Below are positions 20,475 through 31,276 of a DNA stretch of 64,000 nucleotides, one piece after another. The first letter of the stretch is position 1. Each line of letters begins with the position of its first letter. The translations under genes and the position numbers were made by a program. The stretch covers positions 534,447 through 598,446 of the forward strand of contig OOIN01000036.1 in assembly GCA_900323505.1 (NCBI GenBank), given 5' to 3'. A model generated the notes under the pieces. It had not been told where the DNA came from and searched no databases. It saw only the letters and a list, made by a program, of their open reading frames with translations. This stretch comes from Ustilago trichophora. Lineage: Eukaryota; Basidiomycota; Ustilaginomycetes; Ustilaginales; Ustilaginaceae.

Positions 20475-21663
20475 TGTATTTGTGTGTTATGTGAAAGCAG
20501 GTGAGGGAAAGAAGAGGAAAGAGGAACCGCCAGCGGTACCGGGAGCTTATATGATTAGGCGTGCTAAAGCGGAAGCTAGGTAGAGGAAGTCGACAGTGAG
20601 GCGCTGAGAGAGGATCCCGTGTGCAGATACTAGCGCAGAAGAGGGGGCAAGCCGTGTACGGTGGCCTTGGTGGAAGAGCTATGAGTTATTAGGGTAAGGT
20701 TTGAGGAATGATGAAGTTTGTGGTGCGTGAATCGGGACAAGGCGTCTGGTTATATGGGAGTTTCAGAGGTGAGTGAGGTTCGATGTCATGGCTCAGCTCG
20801 GATAGGGACATGGCGAGAGAGTCAGGAGAGGCGGTTGGCGGTGTCAGAAAGTGCTGCTTGACTACGACGGCTGAGCTGGCTTCTCCTTCCCATTCGGCAG
20901 AGGGCAGCAGCAACAAAGGCAGGTTCGGATAGAGCAAGCATGGAACCCCGACCTGGCGCATGTCAGATGTAGCCAAAGTGTAGAAAACATTTCACGCAAG
21001 CGGCTAGAGAGAGGAAGTTGCTTGTCAGTGGCCGAAAGACAATGCATGCGGGCTTGACCGATTTCAGAGAAGCGTTCCGTGAAGCGAACATTGTGGCTTC
21101 GGATGGCGAAGGGCTCGAAGGACAGAATGTCTCAAGGAAAATAGAGTCCGACAGGTGGACTGGCTTGCTGGGGCTGCAAGCGGCAATTGGGCAAAACCGG
21201 AGGAGGTGAGCGGCTACTTTGCGTTAGGGCGAAGATGAAGGCCGACCTAGTGTTTCTGTCAGATGTCTCGGATAGCGAGTCGGAGCGGGAGTCAATTCAT
21301 CTTCATGAGTTTCATTTTCATTTCTGAAAAAAAGGCCTCCCAGGGTTGAAGCACAAACGATGAACAATTGGGCCACTGCAGATTTTGTGGAGTCGAACGG
21401 TATTCAAAGGTGCTTGTAGCGCAAGCAACCACGACACTTTTGATGTTCATCTGCGATGAATCGAGTGGCTTGTAGAGCATGGGTTGAACTTTATCGGGGT
21501 ATCTGAGTACTTAATGGGAAAATGATCGACCAGCTCCTACTACTCTTGCTCGACGTGATGTTCGAACTCCTACAATATCTGGCCTGCGCTAGCGCAGTGT
21601 CGGGGCTTCAACGCCACACCGCCAAGGATCGCAACAAGGAACGGAAGCACTCGCCGAAACAGG

Positions 21664-21707
21664 GCAGACGCATGGCAGACGCATGGCAGACGCATGGCAG
21701 ACGCAGG
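21664..21707. repeat. 11-base tandem repeat, four copies
   Basis: Units of GCAGACGCATG repeat four times head to tail, the last one with a T to G change. The period is not a multiple of three, so it is unlikely to be coding. Confidence 0.9.
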
Positions 21708-23699
21708 GCGGAGAAGCGGGTGAAGCCTGGTCCAAGTCAAGCAAGGTGCACCACGAGGACGGATCCGGCCACCGAAGAGCCGCCAAACTCGAGGGGACGA
21801 AAACCAGTGAAAGTGGAGACAGCCTCGCAGCGGCTGTGAGGTGCGGCCTCTAAGAGGTTTCATATTCAAGACAAGGCTTGAGGGCCTCAAACAATATGAT
21901 AGCCGCCTCATTAAATTTACGGAAGCAGAAGCAGGTGGTGCTTCGCTTGGTTTTGCTCCACACTGTGTAGTGGAAGGCCGTATCTGACACCAGAGGCCGC
22001 CACCTGCGCAGAGGCTCTGTGAGTCTGTTTGTATTGCCATCAAGCAAAACTGCTCAAGTCGATCTTTATTTGTTGCAGATGGTCTAGCCTCTACGGGCGG
22101 GTCAGGCATCAGAGCTCACGTCGAAAGTCTCTTGGCAGCAAGCCATGGCAGCGTGTCTAGACATGTGTCTCACTTTGCAAGCTGTCGGCCTTTGAACTTT
22201 TGTATTCGAGCTGGCCTACTTGTAAGCACGTCCATTCAAAAGCTAGCCGCCTCTACTGTCTCAGAAAATGGGGAAATTCATTAAACGATAAAGAATTTAA
22301 TGAAAAAAAAAAATTCACCTTAACTGGCCCGAATTGGGGAAAGACCCTACTAGAGTTGCTTTCTTCCGCTCTCGTCGTCTGAAACATCTGGCTGCTTTTT
22401 GCACACGCTAAACACCAAGCCCAGCTACAGTCGAGCAAATCTTGCGTTGCGAGCTCGATCCAGCTCTACGTACACTGCCGTATCCGAGACCCGGTGGCGC
22501 CGCCTCTGATGTGATTATATCTCCGCTCTGCGCACACAATGTTGCTTTGAGTAGATCATGTTGCTCTCAACTTTGCTGTAAATGGCAAGATGTACTTTGT
22601 TGTTTCAACGTACGCAAAGTATCTTGTCAACGTAGGAAAGATGACTGATCACCCACGCCCAAGTGCCCTTTACTGAGACCGAAGATCTGCAGATAGAGCG
22701 ATGTGTTGAAGAACGCATCAAGCTCGCTGGAGTATAGCTGAAAGCTGGTGATAATCGTCAAACGTTGCTCACAGGAGAATGTACCGCACGCCAGGGTATG
22801 GAAGAGGAGGCTTCTGTAGCATCGAATCAAGCGCCTCGACGACGGAGCGGCAGGAACGATGTTTGTGCAGCAACGTGCATAAGGTTGCTGCTCTAGATTC
22901 TTCGGCCTTCGATCTCAAACACGGCTTGTGGGCCTGGTCGGGTCTCGTGGAAATATCAGAAATGATTCTCTTCTTCTTCCGTTTTCAATTTTAAAGTGTC
23001 GTCCGCTTGCGTCGAGTTTCTCTGCTCAAGTGCGAGCGGAGGATGGAATTATAATAAGTTTGACAGCCTCTTGCAATTTGGCGCCCCGCCTTCAACGCCC
23101 GCTTGCCGCCTGCTTGCTTGCTTGCTTGCTTGCCTGCGTGGAACCAAGCTCCACTCTGACTGCTCCAGCTGCACAACTGCCTAACCGCTGTTGTGCCTTG
23201 CTCTACATCTCGACCTTTCCGTTTGCAGCAGCAGCTCGTGGAGTGGCTAAGGCGACTCATCCTCTGACCTGCAGAAGAGCGAAACATTTTGTTGCTGGAG
23301 CTTGTGACCTCTCCTTCGCCGAATCGCCTTTAGTCTACTTTCCTGTTGCCGGTGCACACTGCAGATCCCGAACGAGCATCAGTACCACTTCTTCCAGTTT
23401 AGTCAGTCTTTTCCCACATGAAGTGCCCAAGCGCCGCTTGCACCTGGCAAATCTGTGCTGCCAACTGACACCTCTATCAATGTCGCTGACGCCCAGTCCG
23501 CAGCAATAACGGTTGCCGGATTCATCTCAGCGACCTTTCTGACTCAACCGCCGTCGGCTAGCCTTGACCTGGGCGAACCCTCCACTGTGCCTCTTTCGAT
23601 TGTTCGCCTCGACCAGATGTTTTCTTCTGCCGCCTAGCACGGGACCGCCCTTGACACTGAAATTGCACAATTCACTCGGTACCTTTGGCCTGTCCTCGA

Positions 23700-23706
23700 T
23701 ATATAG
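23700..23706 (+). promoter_or_regulatory. TATA-like box of the acyltransferase-like gene
   Basis: TATATAG lies about 175 bases ahead of the ATG at 23,879. This supports transcription starting downstream of it and argues that the in-frame codons upstream of 23,879 are leader. Confidence 0.4.
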
Positions 23707-23878
23707 TCTCTTGGCTGATATCTGCCGTCCAAATTCGCCCCTCACGGACAAAGTCACCCCATCCTCTCCTACAGCTCGTAGCTCTCCATTCATCCTCCCC
23801 TGGATCTCCAGCCACACTTCGCCCTTAAGCGCACAACTTCTGCGCGGATCCGATTTTTTCTCCACATTCCCTCTTACA

Positions 23879-25369
23879 ATGACAGAGGCCTCGAAACGAG
23901 CTAGCGCGCTCAAGCCGCTCCACCTTCCTGTCTTTGTTGACGCTTCGGCCGGTGTTGACAAGACCTACATTCCTGAACGTGACGAGCGCGGTTACACAAT
24001 TCTCAAAGGCGATGCACGCTTTGATGTCACACCAAAGCCACTCCTCGACAATGATGAGGCCGATGTTGGACGCAAGCGCAAGCACCGAATCAGCTACATC
24101 GAGGGTATTCGTGGTCTCATTGCCTTTCAAACCCTTCTCTGGATCTTCTTCCGCCTCTTTGCCCCCGCCGTTGTCACGGACCGGGACTTCGATGGCACCT
24201 TCCCTGCCGAATTTACCAAGACGTGTCCCCAGTGGATGAACGTCATCCGCAAGGCCATCAGCCCAATCTTCTTCAATGGCAGCTTCCAGGCCAATATGTA
24301 CATCATCCTCATGGGTCGAGTCGGCATGCAGACCTTTATCGAGAGGCGAGATGGTCTCACCCTCGCTGGTCCCGGCTTCCGCCGTCCCTTCCGCATCATT
24401 CTTCCTCTTGCCATGGCACTGGCGCTCACTTCGGTAGTAGCCGCTCTCAACGGATTCAAGTATGCCCCCGAAATGGCTGACAAGCTCAACAACTCGCTCG
24501 CCAATCCACCCAAGGTCTGGGGCTCGACTGTTGAATACGTCAACACGGTCGTCTCGTTCGTTTTTGCTCCATACGCCTACACTACCTCGGTCGCTAGCTC
24601 CTACATGCCTCCCGGTGGCATCATGTGGTTCACCTCGGTGGTCTTCCAGCAGACCTACGTCATCACTGTCTATGCCTGGGTCATCCCCTTCACTCTCTTC
24701 CGCTGGAAGAACTATGGGCTGGTCACCTTCATCATTCTATCTGCCTGGATGGGCCGCTGGTCGTGGTACACCCTCACCGGTCTTGCCATCGCAGAGTACT
24801 CCACCGTCTACAAACAGCTGATCCCTGTCGAAGGCATCCCGCTCAACTCGGCCAAGACCAAGTTCCTCAACCCCAAGCTCATCCCTACTATCTTTGTCGT
24901 CCTCGGTGTCATGTTCAAGTACCTCTGGATCGCTGCTTTCCCTCAAGATTTCTACAACGACTACATCGGTCACATCGACCTCAACACAGGTACGCTGAAC
25001 CGCCACTGGGACTACAACAACATTGCTTACCCTCGATGGGATGACTGGTTCCTTGCCACTGGTCTCCTTGTGCTTGTTGAGCTCAGCCCTGCGCTACAAA
25101 GGATCTTTTCGTCCAAAGTGCTCACCTACTTTGGCCGTCTCGGCTTCTCGATTGCCATGGTTTCCGGTACTGTGATGCTGAGCATCGGTAGCATGTTCTA
25201 CAGCCACCTCACTGAGGGTCTTGGCTGGACTAGCCCCGCTCAGATCACTGCTGCTCTCTTCTTCACCATGGTGCCCCTTTCCATCCTGGCCTGCGATGTG
25301 TGGTCGCGGGTCGTCGATGACAGCTCCCTCGCGTTCGCAAGGGGCGTGTTCCACTTCATGCGCACTTAA
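23879..25369 (+). CDS. polytopic membrane acyltransferase-3-like protein
   Basis: 496 residues from the ATG at 23,879. The same frame is open for 105 codons further upstream, but that stretch is CT-rich leader beyond a TATA-like box. A ~65-residue hydrophilic N-terminus is followed by RISYIEGIRGL, which matches the first signature of acyltransferase family 3 (OafA/NodX type), and then by about nine or ten hydrophobic segments through to the C-terminus. Fungal relatives transfer acyl groups to sugars or other small acceptors in internal membranes. One oddity: the histidine that usually sits about 11 residues after the conserved Arg of the signature is absent (the stretch reads TLLWIFFRLF), so catalysis may be altered or lost, or another His may be used. 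No neighbouring pathway gene helps to define the substrate. Confidence 0.78.
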   Translation: MTEASKRASALKPLHLPVFVDASAGVDKTYIPERDERGYTILKGDARFDVTPKPLLDNDEADVGRKRKHRISYIEGIRGLIAFQTLLWIFFRLFAPAVVTDRDFDGTFPAEFTKTCPQWMNVIRKAISPIFFNGSFQANMYIILMGRVGMQTFIERRDGLTLAGPGFRRPFRIILPLAMALALTSVVAALNGFKYAPEMADKLNNSLANPPKVWGSTVEYVNTVVSFVFAPYAYTTSVASSYMPPGGIMWFTSVVFQQTYVITVYAWVIPFTLFRWKNYGLVTFIILSAWMGRWSWYTLTGLAIAEYSTVYKQLIPVEGIPLNSAKTKFLNPKLIPTIFVVLGVMFKYLWIAAFPQDFYNDYIGHIDLNTGTLNRHWDYNNIAYPRWDDWFLATGLLVLVELSPALQRIFSSKVLTYFGRLGFSIAMVSGTVMLSIGSMFYSHLTEGLGWTSPAQITAALFFTMVPLSILACDVWSRVVDDSSLAFARGVFHFMRT

Positions 25370-27636
25370 GAAAGACTCCAATCTGTACACGATTCGCACT
25401 CTAGATACCCTGCAGTCTGTTGCTGCTTTTTTCACTTATGGTTTCGTTCTGGTTAATTGAAGAAGCTCTTTTCATACATCCAAATCCTTACTTTGTTGTG
25501 CGCTTGTACGTGATGTTTTTTGGATCATCGGGAAGAATGGCTTCCAGCTATCTCGATCGATCACAGATCTCATGGCTCTCTTCGATGATGTAGTGACACA
25601 ACCTTCATGACTTGCCGTCTCGGCGTCTTCCATCGGATATTCACACCAGCATTGGTTCATCCGAATGCTGAATCACATGATGTGATAGAACAGTCGTCTC
25701 TCGGGGCACTTGCCGCGTTTAACTTGCATGTGTTGGCCAAGATCAAGCCAACCTCCCGGTCTACATGGTCAGGCCCATCAAGCCACAAAGTACGACCTGA
25801 GATCCGCTCCACTGTGTACCCTAAAGGGCGTTGTCGGGGGATTCCAGTGGATTCCAGGGAAGATCAGACCGAAGGCGTCCTTGGCGCCGCATCATCCACC
25901 TCATGTTTTCGGCTACGACCAAAGCCGAAGACGCGGAATCCGCAGAGACTTTCGGGAACCTGGTGAGACAGGCTTGAGCCCGTGGCCTTATGTACAGCAC
26001 GGCTGTATCGAGACCGGGAACGACCTATACGGTCAAGAGCATGGTCTGATGAGCTAGATGAGAGTACAGCGACAACTCCTTATGGTTCCTGCCATTGCAA
26101 GAATAAAGAATCTTTCAGGTTGACGTAATTGGCAGCATATGCAGACAAAAGTCCGAACAGATTGGTGCCAAATTGAGGATGAAGGTCGCTTTGAGCGAGG
26201 AGTAGATGTACGATCGGATCAGATTGGTATCTGAGGCAAGCCAATGCAAGGAAGACACTGAAAGAGGGGTCGAAGTGGCACGAGACATGGGAAAGGTAAG
26301 GGGCCAGCAATCAAACCTTGTGCACAATGGCAAGCAGTTCCTGCAAGGACCAATGGTGAGCATACCCTTCTCAGCATAAAGAGGAAATAATCAACCTCAA
26401 CCACTCGTTGTGCATGGTAATGAGCCTCCCAGAGCAAGAGGTTGAGTGACGAAAGGAGAGGGTTGGGGCGGGCGAGAGAAAGTTGCCATCCTTGACAGCG
26501 AAGTGTCGATCCAATTCGAATCCCTTTGTTCTGACTGAATACAATTGTGCCTCAAAAATTCGAACGGTGTAAATCGAAGCCTTTAGAATTTGTATTGGAG
26601 CTGCAACGGGGAGACGGGAGGCTACCCGTCGAACCACGTCCCCCGCATGTCCCCTCGAGGGCGCCACAAGCACATGTCTTGTCTTTCTTCGACAGCGGCG
26701 TCGACCAACTCCTTTGTTTTCTGCCACAGGCAAGCAGAGATGAACATCTTTCCCTTGCGGCCAAGTGACCCGCGTCTCCCCTTTGCAGCCACGGCCAGGT
26801 TCCCGTCGCCTACCCGCTTCTTCTTGTCCAAATTTGTACCTTTGTTTCCTTTAAGAGCATGTGAGGTTGTCTGCCAACCACTGTGACTCGTGTCCTTCTC
26901 ACATTTGTCTCGCTCGATGCCATCTGTCTGACCCATTCTCCCCGTCGGCCGTGCCTGCATGGCTTTGATGCGATAGACTACATCGTGGCTCGCTGAGCTG
27001 GCGGGATGCGTATGTGCGACGAAAGCCTCTTTATGCTCAAGGTCAATCTCAAGTGCTCGTAGAATGCAGATGAGCCCTTCATCTTCAGAGCAGGGAACCT
27101 CCTTTGCACGTCCGAAGCCTAATCCTTTGAATCTTTTCGCATCCACTGGAGTGCACAGCAACTTATCCGCACAAGAAGACGGCACGAGCCGTGTACTTTA
27201 GGGTCCTGAAGAGCTCGCAGAAGACCAGCGACATCCAGCTCCGCTCACGTCCTGCGTCAACACCCGCTCCCAGCTCCGACAAGACTTGTTCCGACCGTAC
27301 ATGACTGAAAGGGGTTGGTGAAGGCAACATCGCTCAGTCCGTAGTGTCTTGTCAACTGTCCTAATTGGTTTTATCCCTGCAGATGCCGCAATCTACATAT
27401 ATACCCCCAGAATCATGACGTTTCGTCCCCTGTTCACCCTTCTCTTTCTTCTTTCTCCTTCACCCTGACTTTGCCTCTGCTCCATATCCCATCCATGGCA
27501 GAGATAACCAAGGTCGGACCATCGTATTACGGCCCCTCTCCACGTCTTTGAACTCTTCACCACCACATACCCTGCCTTCCAAAACAACAACACACCTTTC
27601 CAAGCTTCTACACGGTCTCATCCCCACCAGACCATC
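25370..27636. other. long intergenic region and promoter of the Asn/Gly-rich protein gene
   Basis: 2.3 kb with no supported gene. A 187-codon open frame on the minus strand (27,185-26,622) has no recognisable domain and is recorded only as doubtful. The final ~240 bases carry a TATA-like element and CT-rich leader for the gene at 27,637. Confidence 0.4.
27398..27404 (+). promoter_or_regulatory. TATA-like box of the Asn/Gly-rich secreted protein gene
   Basis: TATATAC about 235 bases ahead of the ATG at 27,637, followed by a CT-rich stretch typical of a transcription start region. Confidence 0.45.
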
Positions 27637-29349
27637 ATGAAGGTTTCACATCAGATGACCATTGCCATCCTGGCACTTTCCGCTTCGACAACCACCGCTC
27701 TGCCCACGATCTCGTCCGACGATGGCTTCCGCGCTATCAGCCGAAGAGGCATCAGCTCGGGTTCTTGGTGGACCACTGGGAGCAGCAACAGCTTCAAATC
27801 TTTCCCATCCTGGCCGACTGCAACCTCCTCCTCTACAACCTCCTCTTCCTCTAGTACGAGCTCCACACAGAACAACGCGAAGTCAGTCTCTTCGTCATCA
27901 TCTTCGACCACAAGGAAGAGCAACACTTCGTCGAGCAGCACTTCGTCGAGCAACACTTCGTCGAGCAACACTTCGTCGAGCAACACTTTGTCGAGCAACA
28001 CTTCTTCTACCAAGTCCACTACTGGCGGCAGCCCTCCCAGCAGCCAGGTCCCCGCCGGCTCTACCTCCCAAGGAAACAACAATGGCAACAATAACTATGG
28101 AACCAACAGTGGCAATGGCAATGGCCGCTCCAATTCGGGCTCGCTCAACGGCAACAACAACTCGAACAACAACTGGGGCGATACGAACGGAAACCAGAAC
28201 GGCAACTTCAACTCCGGCGTTGGTCAGGGCAACTTCAACGGCAACAACAACTCTGGCAGCAGCAATGGTAACCAGAACGGTAGCTACAATTCTGGCACGG
28301 CCCAAGGCAACGTCAATGGTAACAACAACTCAGGTACCAACAACGGCAACGTCAACGGAAACGCAAACAATGGTATTTCCAACGGTAGCGGGAATGGAAA
28401 CGGCAACACAGGCCTCACCAACGGTAACAACAACGGCAATGCAAACACTGGCTCTGGTAACGCCAACGGAAACGGAAACGGAAACCAGGGCAGCACCAAC
28501 GGCAACGGCAATGCCAACTACAATGAAGGCTTCAACAATGCCAACGGTAACGGAAACGGCAACAATGGCTTCAACAATGGAAACTTGAACGGCAACAACA
28601 ACTGGGGTAGCACCAACGGAAATGCCAACGGTAACGGGAACACTGGAAACAACAATGGCAGCAACAACGGAAACAACAACACCGGCAACTTCAACGGCAA
28701 TGGCAACGGTAACAGCAACTTTGGCTCATCGTCCGGAAACAACAACGGCAACAACAACATCGGAAACAACTCGGGCAACGGCAACGGTGTCGGCAACACG
28801 GGTGGTAGTGCTGGTTACTCTGGTAACAACAATGGCAACGCCAACATCGGTGATAACATTGGTAACACCAACGGTAGCGGCAACACCACACCTGGTAATG
28901 GCAACAACAATGGCAACGGCAACGTTGTTTCTGGTGCAGGCAACACTACCGGCTCGAACAACGGCTCGAACAACACCGGAACTTCAAGCGGTGCAAGTGG
29001 TAACGGCAACGGAAACGGCAACGTGGTCCAGGGCACCGGCAACACTGTCGGCTCCGGTAATGGCAGCAACAACCAATCTGGTGGCTCGGCTGGTAACGGC
29101 AACGGTAACGGAAACATTGTGCTGGGATCGGGCAACACCGTTGGCTCTGGGAACGGGAGCAATTCGAGCGGCGGTGGAACAGGCAATGGCAACGGCAACG
29201 TTGTTGTCGGTGATGGACACACCGTGGGCAGCAACGGGTCGCAGAGCGCTTCGGGTAACGGCAACATCGTCCTTGGCGACTCTGGTACCGTCATCGGCAA
29301 TGGCGGATCCAACGGCAACATCTACCTCAAGCGTGGCGAGGAGAAGTGA
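27637..29349 (+). CDS. secreted Asn/Gly-rich repetitive protein, 570 residues
   Basis: Opens with a signal peptide (MKVSHQMTIAILALSASTTTA), then a short segment with ISRRG, a candidate Kex2 cleavage site near residue 35. A Ser/Thr-rich part follows, including about six 15-base tandem units (27,922-28,011) coding for NTSSS-like pentapeptides and likely O-glycosylated. From about 28,072 to 29,310 the protein is almost only Asn, Gly, Ser and Thr, built from NGN, NNN and SGN units. Towards the C-terminus the repeats change to a longer form of the type GNGNGNVVxGxGNTVGSGNGSN, where regularly placed Val/Ile pairs could stack as a beta-solenoid. It ends in NIYLKRGEEK. No cysteine core and no GPI-like tail are obvious. 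A structural wall, aerial-hypha or host-interface protein is the likely class; repetitive Kex2-processed proteins such as smut repellents are an analogy only. Confidence 0.8.
   Translation: MKVSHQMTIAILALSASTTTALPTISSDDGFRAISRRGISSGSWWTTGSSNSFKSFPSWPTATSSSTTSSSSSTSSTQNNAKSVSSSSSSTTRKSNTSSSSTSSSNTSSSNTSSSNTLSSNTSSTKSTTGGSPPSSQVPAGSTSQGNNNGNNNYGTNSGNGNGRSNSGSLNGNNNSNNNWGDTNGNQNGNFNSGVGQGNFNGNNNSGSSNGNQNGSYNSGTAQGNVNGNNNSGTNNGNVNGNANNGISNGSGNGNGNTGLTNGNNNGNANTGSGNANGNGNGNQGSTNGNGNANYNEGFNNANGNGNGNNGFNNGNLNGNNNWGSTNGNANGNGNTGNNNGSNNGNNNTGNFNGNGNGNSNFGSSSGNNNGNNNIGNNSGNGNGVGNTGGSAGYSGNNNGNANIGDNIGNTNGSGNTTPGNGNNNGNGNVVSGAGNTTGSNNGSNNTGTSSGASGNGNGNGNVVQGTGNTVGSGNGSNNQSGGSAGNGNGNGNIVLGSGNTVGSGNGSNSSGGGTGNGNGNVVVGDGHTVGSNGSQSASGNGNIVLGDSGTVIGNGGSNGNIYLKRGEEK
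27922..28011 (+). repeat. 15-base coding tandem repeat (Asn-Thr-Ser-Ser-Ser)
   Basis: About six in-frame copies of AACACTTCGTCGAGC with few changes, encoding NTSSS-like pentapeptides in the secreted Asn/Gly-rich protein. Near-identity of the copies implies recent expansion and probable length variation between strains. Confidence 0.92.
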
Positions 29350-29841
29350 AGATGTCCGTCTTTCATGGCAGTCTGGAGTGACTGTGGCACACCGAGGACC
29401 TGGTCCAGTCCCTTCTTCCGTCGACTCCAGCCGCAGTTTTTCACGACTTGTAAATACGATTCATGGGTTTTGTCACAAGTGTCACCGGCTTCATTCTTCT
29501 TGTCCGAACAGATCCTTCTCGGCCTGCACACTGTCATTTCCTCTCTGTTGCGCTCTTGATCGAACGGCCTCCGTCCAGCCTTTTGCCGGCTTCTGCGACC
29601 AATTTAGAGTGCAGAGTGGGGAAGCAGCCTGGACGAGTCAATTCACATTCTTTTGTTCCGTTTCTCTCTCCGAAGCGTGTGGCTGCGCAGGTTGCGTGCG
29701 GGGAGGCTGTGGAAAGGGCTCGGGCAGCTCGAGGTGCATGCACGCGGCTCACCTGACTCGTCCTGGAGCTGTCGTCGCACTTTGTAGGTATCGCCGAGGA
29801 AGCTGCTCTCCTCTACGGCAGCTTTCTACACGATAGTATTG
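29350..29841. other. 3' intergenic region between convergent genes
   Basis: 492 bases between convergent stops, without supported genes or repeats. Confidence 0.4.
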
Positions 29842-31276
29842 CTAGAGCTTCCACTCTCTCTGGATAGCCTGGATGACGGCTTGCTCTACGTTGTCGACGA
29901 GGATGGTGGGTTTGTAGTTGGGTGGGCCGTTGTGGTCCTTGTACACGCCTGTCCTGACAAGCGCCGATGACCAACCAAAGTCGACGGCTCCTTTGATGTC
30001 GCTCTCAGTGTTGTCGCCAACCATCCAGACGGAAGGACCGACCAGCTTAGCTGCTTCGGCAGTTGCCGTGGAAGAAGAAGCCATGTTGATGAGGTGCTGG
30101 CGGAGCAGCTCGTTGGCATAGTCGTAAGTGATGCGATGGGGCTTGCCGAACACTGTGGATTGCATGTCGCGGCCGGTTGTGTGCTGTACAGCGAAGAAGC
30201 AAGTCAGAGTTGTGTTGTACCAGGAAAGTGCCAATGTCAGCAGGATGAGCGCTGGGATGCTGCGGGCACGGTGCGAGACGTACCTTGTAAACGTTTTCGA
30301 TAGCAAGTCGGAAGGCACCTTGACCGAATCGCACGACACTATGATCGTTGCCCCAGACTACCGTTTGCGCGTGTATCACAGGTGTCAAGAAGTTGGCACG
30401 GTCAGCATAACTCGGCGGATCCTCCAGAGAAGAGATGGGTCACTTACGCAAGTCTCCGTGCGAAAAGTAGATCGGGATCTGCTTTTCTGGCAGTGGTTCT
30501 GTTGGAGGGTGCTCAGTACCAAAGACGCCATTGTGAGATCGGAGGATGTCGATGATGATCTGAGTGTCTCTACCCCAGTCTCTGGTGTCGTGGAAGACGA
30601 GAATGGCGGCGAACTGGATCCTGGAAAAGTCTTCTCGCTAGCATTGCAAGGTAGGGAGGTTGGTCAGTTCAATTACCAATGCAGCGGCAGAGCTCGTTGT
30701 TTGATCCAAGTGTAGACTTACTCGAACGTGTGGCTGCTGTTCCGAAGGTACAGATGAAAAAGGCCAAGCAGCTGGCGCATGTGCGTGAAGGTCCAAGGTA
30801 GTGTAGACGTTGTTGAAGCCGTAGCTCTTCATGACCTCCCTTGCAGCATTAGGCGGATTTTCTGGACCTCCAACCATAAGAATGGGCTTATCGCCGTACA
30901 GTGGTACGAGCGACTTCATGACGGTATGTGCCTGTATGACCTGGTCTTCGGTGACTGGCACTTCGAGTTCTCTCGCGAGGTCCTTTGCGCGAGCCGACTC
31001 GTGCTTGCCTCCGCCATTCGTGATGAAGATGTAGGGGATCTTTTGATTGCGTGGATTGTTTCCTTCGAGGATTTGCAGGGCTCGTTTGGCCTCTGGCAGG
31101 ACGTTCGGTCCGGCTTTCAGCACCCCGTCAATGTCGAACGCGAAAGCTACGGGCTTTTGCAGGCTGCCCGTGTTGAACCGTGATACGGAAGTGGATAGGA
31201 AGCGAGGTTGCAACAACGGAGACGCAGCTAATACGCGACAGCGCGAGGCTGCCGTTCTAGCGGATGATCTCAACAT
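29842..31276 (-). CDS. HAD-superfamily hydrolase of CECR5/HDHD5 type, three introns
   Basis: Model on the minus strand: exons 31,276-30,722, 30,637-30,448, 30,357-30,284 and 30,183-29,842, giving 386 residues. Donors are GTAAGT, GTAAGT and GTACGT; acceptors end GCTAG, GGTAG and TACAG; phases close without a stop. The protein starts with an Arg/Ser-rich, mitochondrial-type presequence (about 1-35). HAD motif I is FDIDGVL (D48 nucleophile, D50), motif II lies in FITNGGG, and motif IV is GDNTESDIKGA in the last exon. SHGDLLWGNDHSVVRFGQGAFRLAIENVY across exons 2-3 matches the conserved cap/core region of the CECR5 (yeast YKR070W) group. The group is thought to be mitochondrial phosphatases with poorly known substrates. 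Start at 31,276 chosen because it opens the presequence; another in-frame ATG lies 96 bases upstream. It is divergently placed to the TMEM53-like gene. Confidence 0.9.

Larger units (their letters stand above)
20475..23878. other. long intergenic region with tandem and microsatellite repeats
   Basis: 3.4 kb with no supported gene. It contains four 11-base tandem units at 21,664-21,707, a GCTT tetranucleotide run near 23,110-23,136, and, from about 22,950, CT-rich sequence that is likely leader of the downstream membrane-protein gene. Long ORFs here (22,928-23,509; minus 21,570-22,109) are low-complexity and have no recognisable domain. Confidence 0.45.

Noticed and set aside
26622..27185. 187-codon minus-strand ORF
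   Set aside because: No domain, no signal peptide, no splice context, and an upstream gene promoter overlaps its 5' side; possible but unsupported.
27662..28588. 308-codon ORF in another frame of the Asn/Gly-rich gene
   Set aside because: Thr/Ala/Met repeats arise from frameshift reading of the same repeat; only the annotated frame has a signal peptide.
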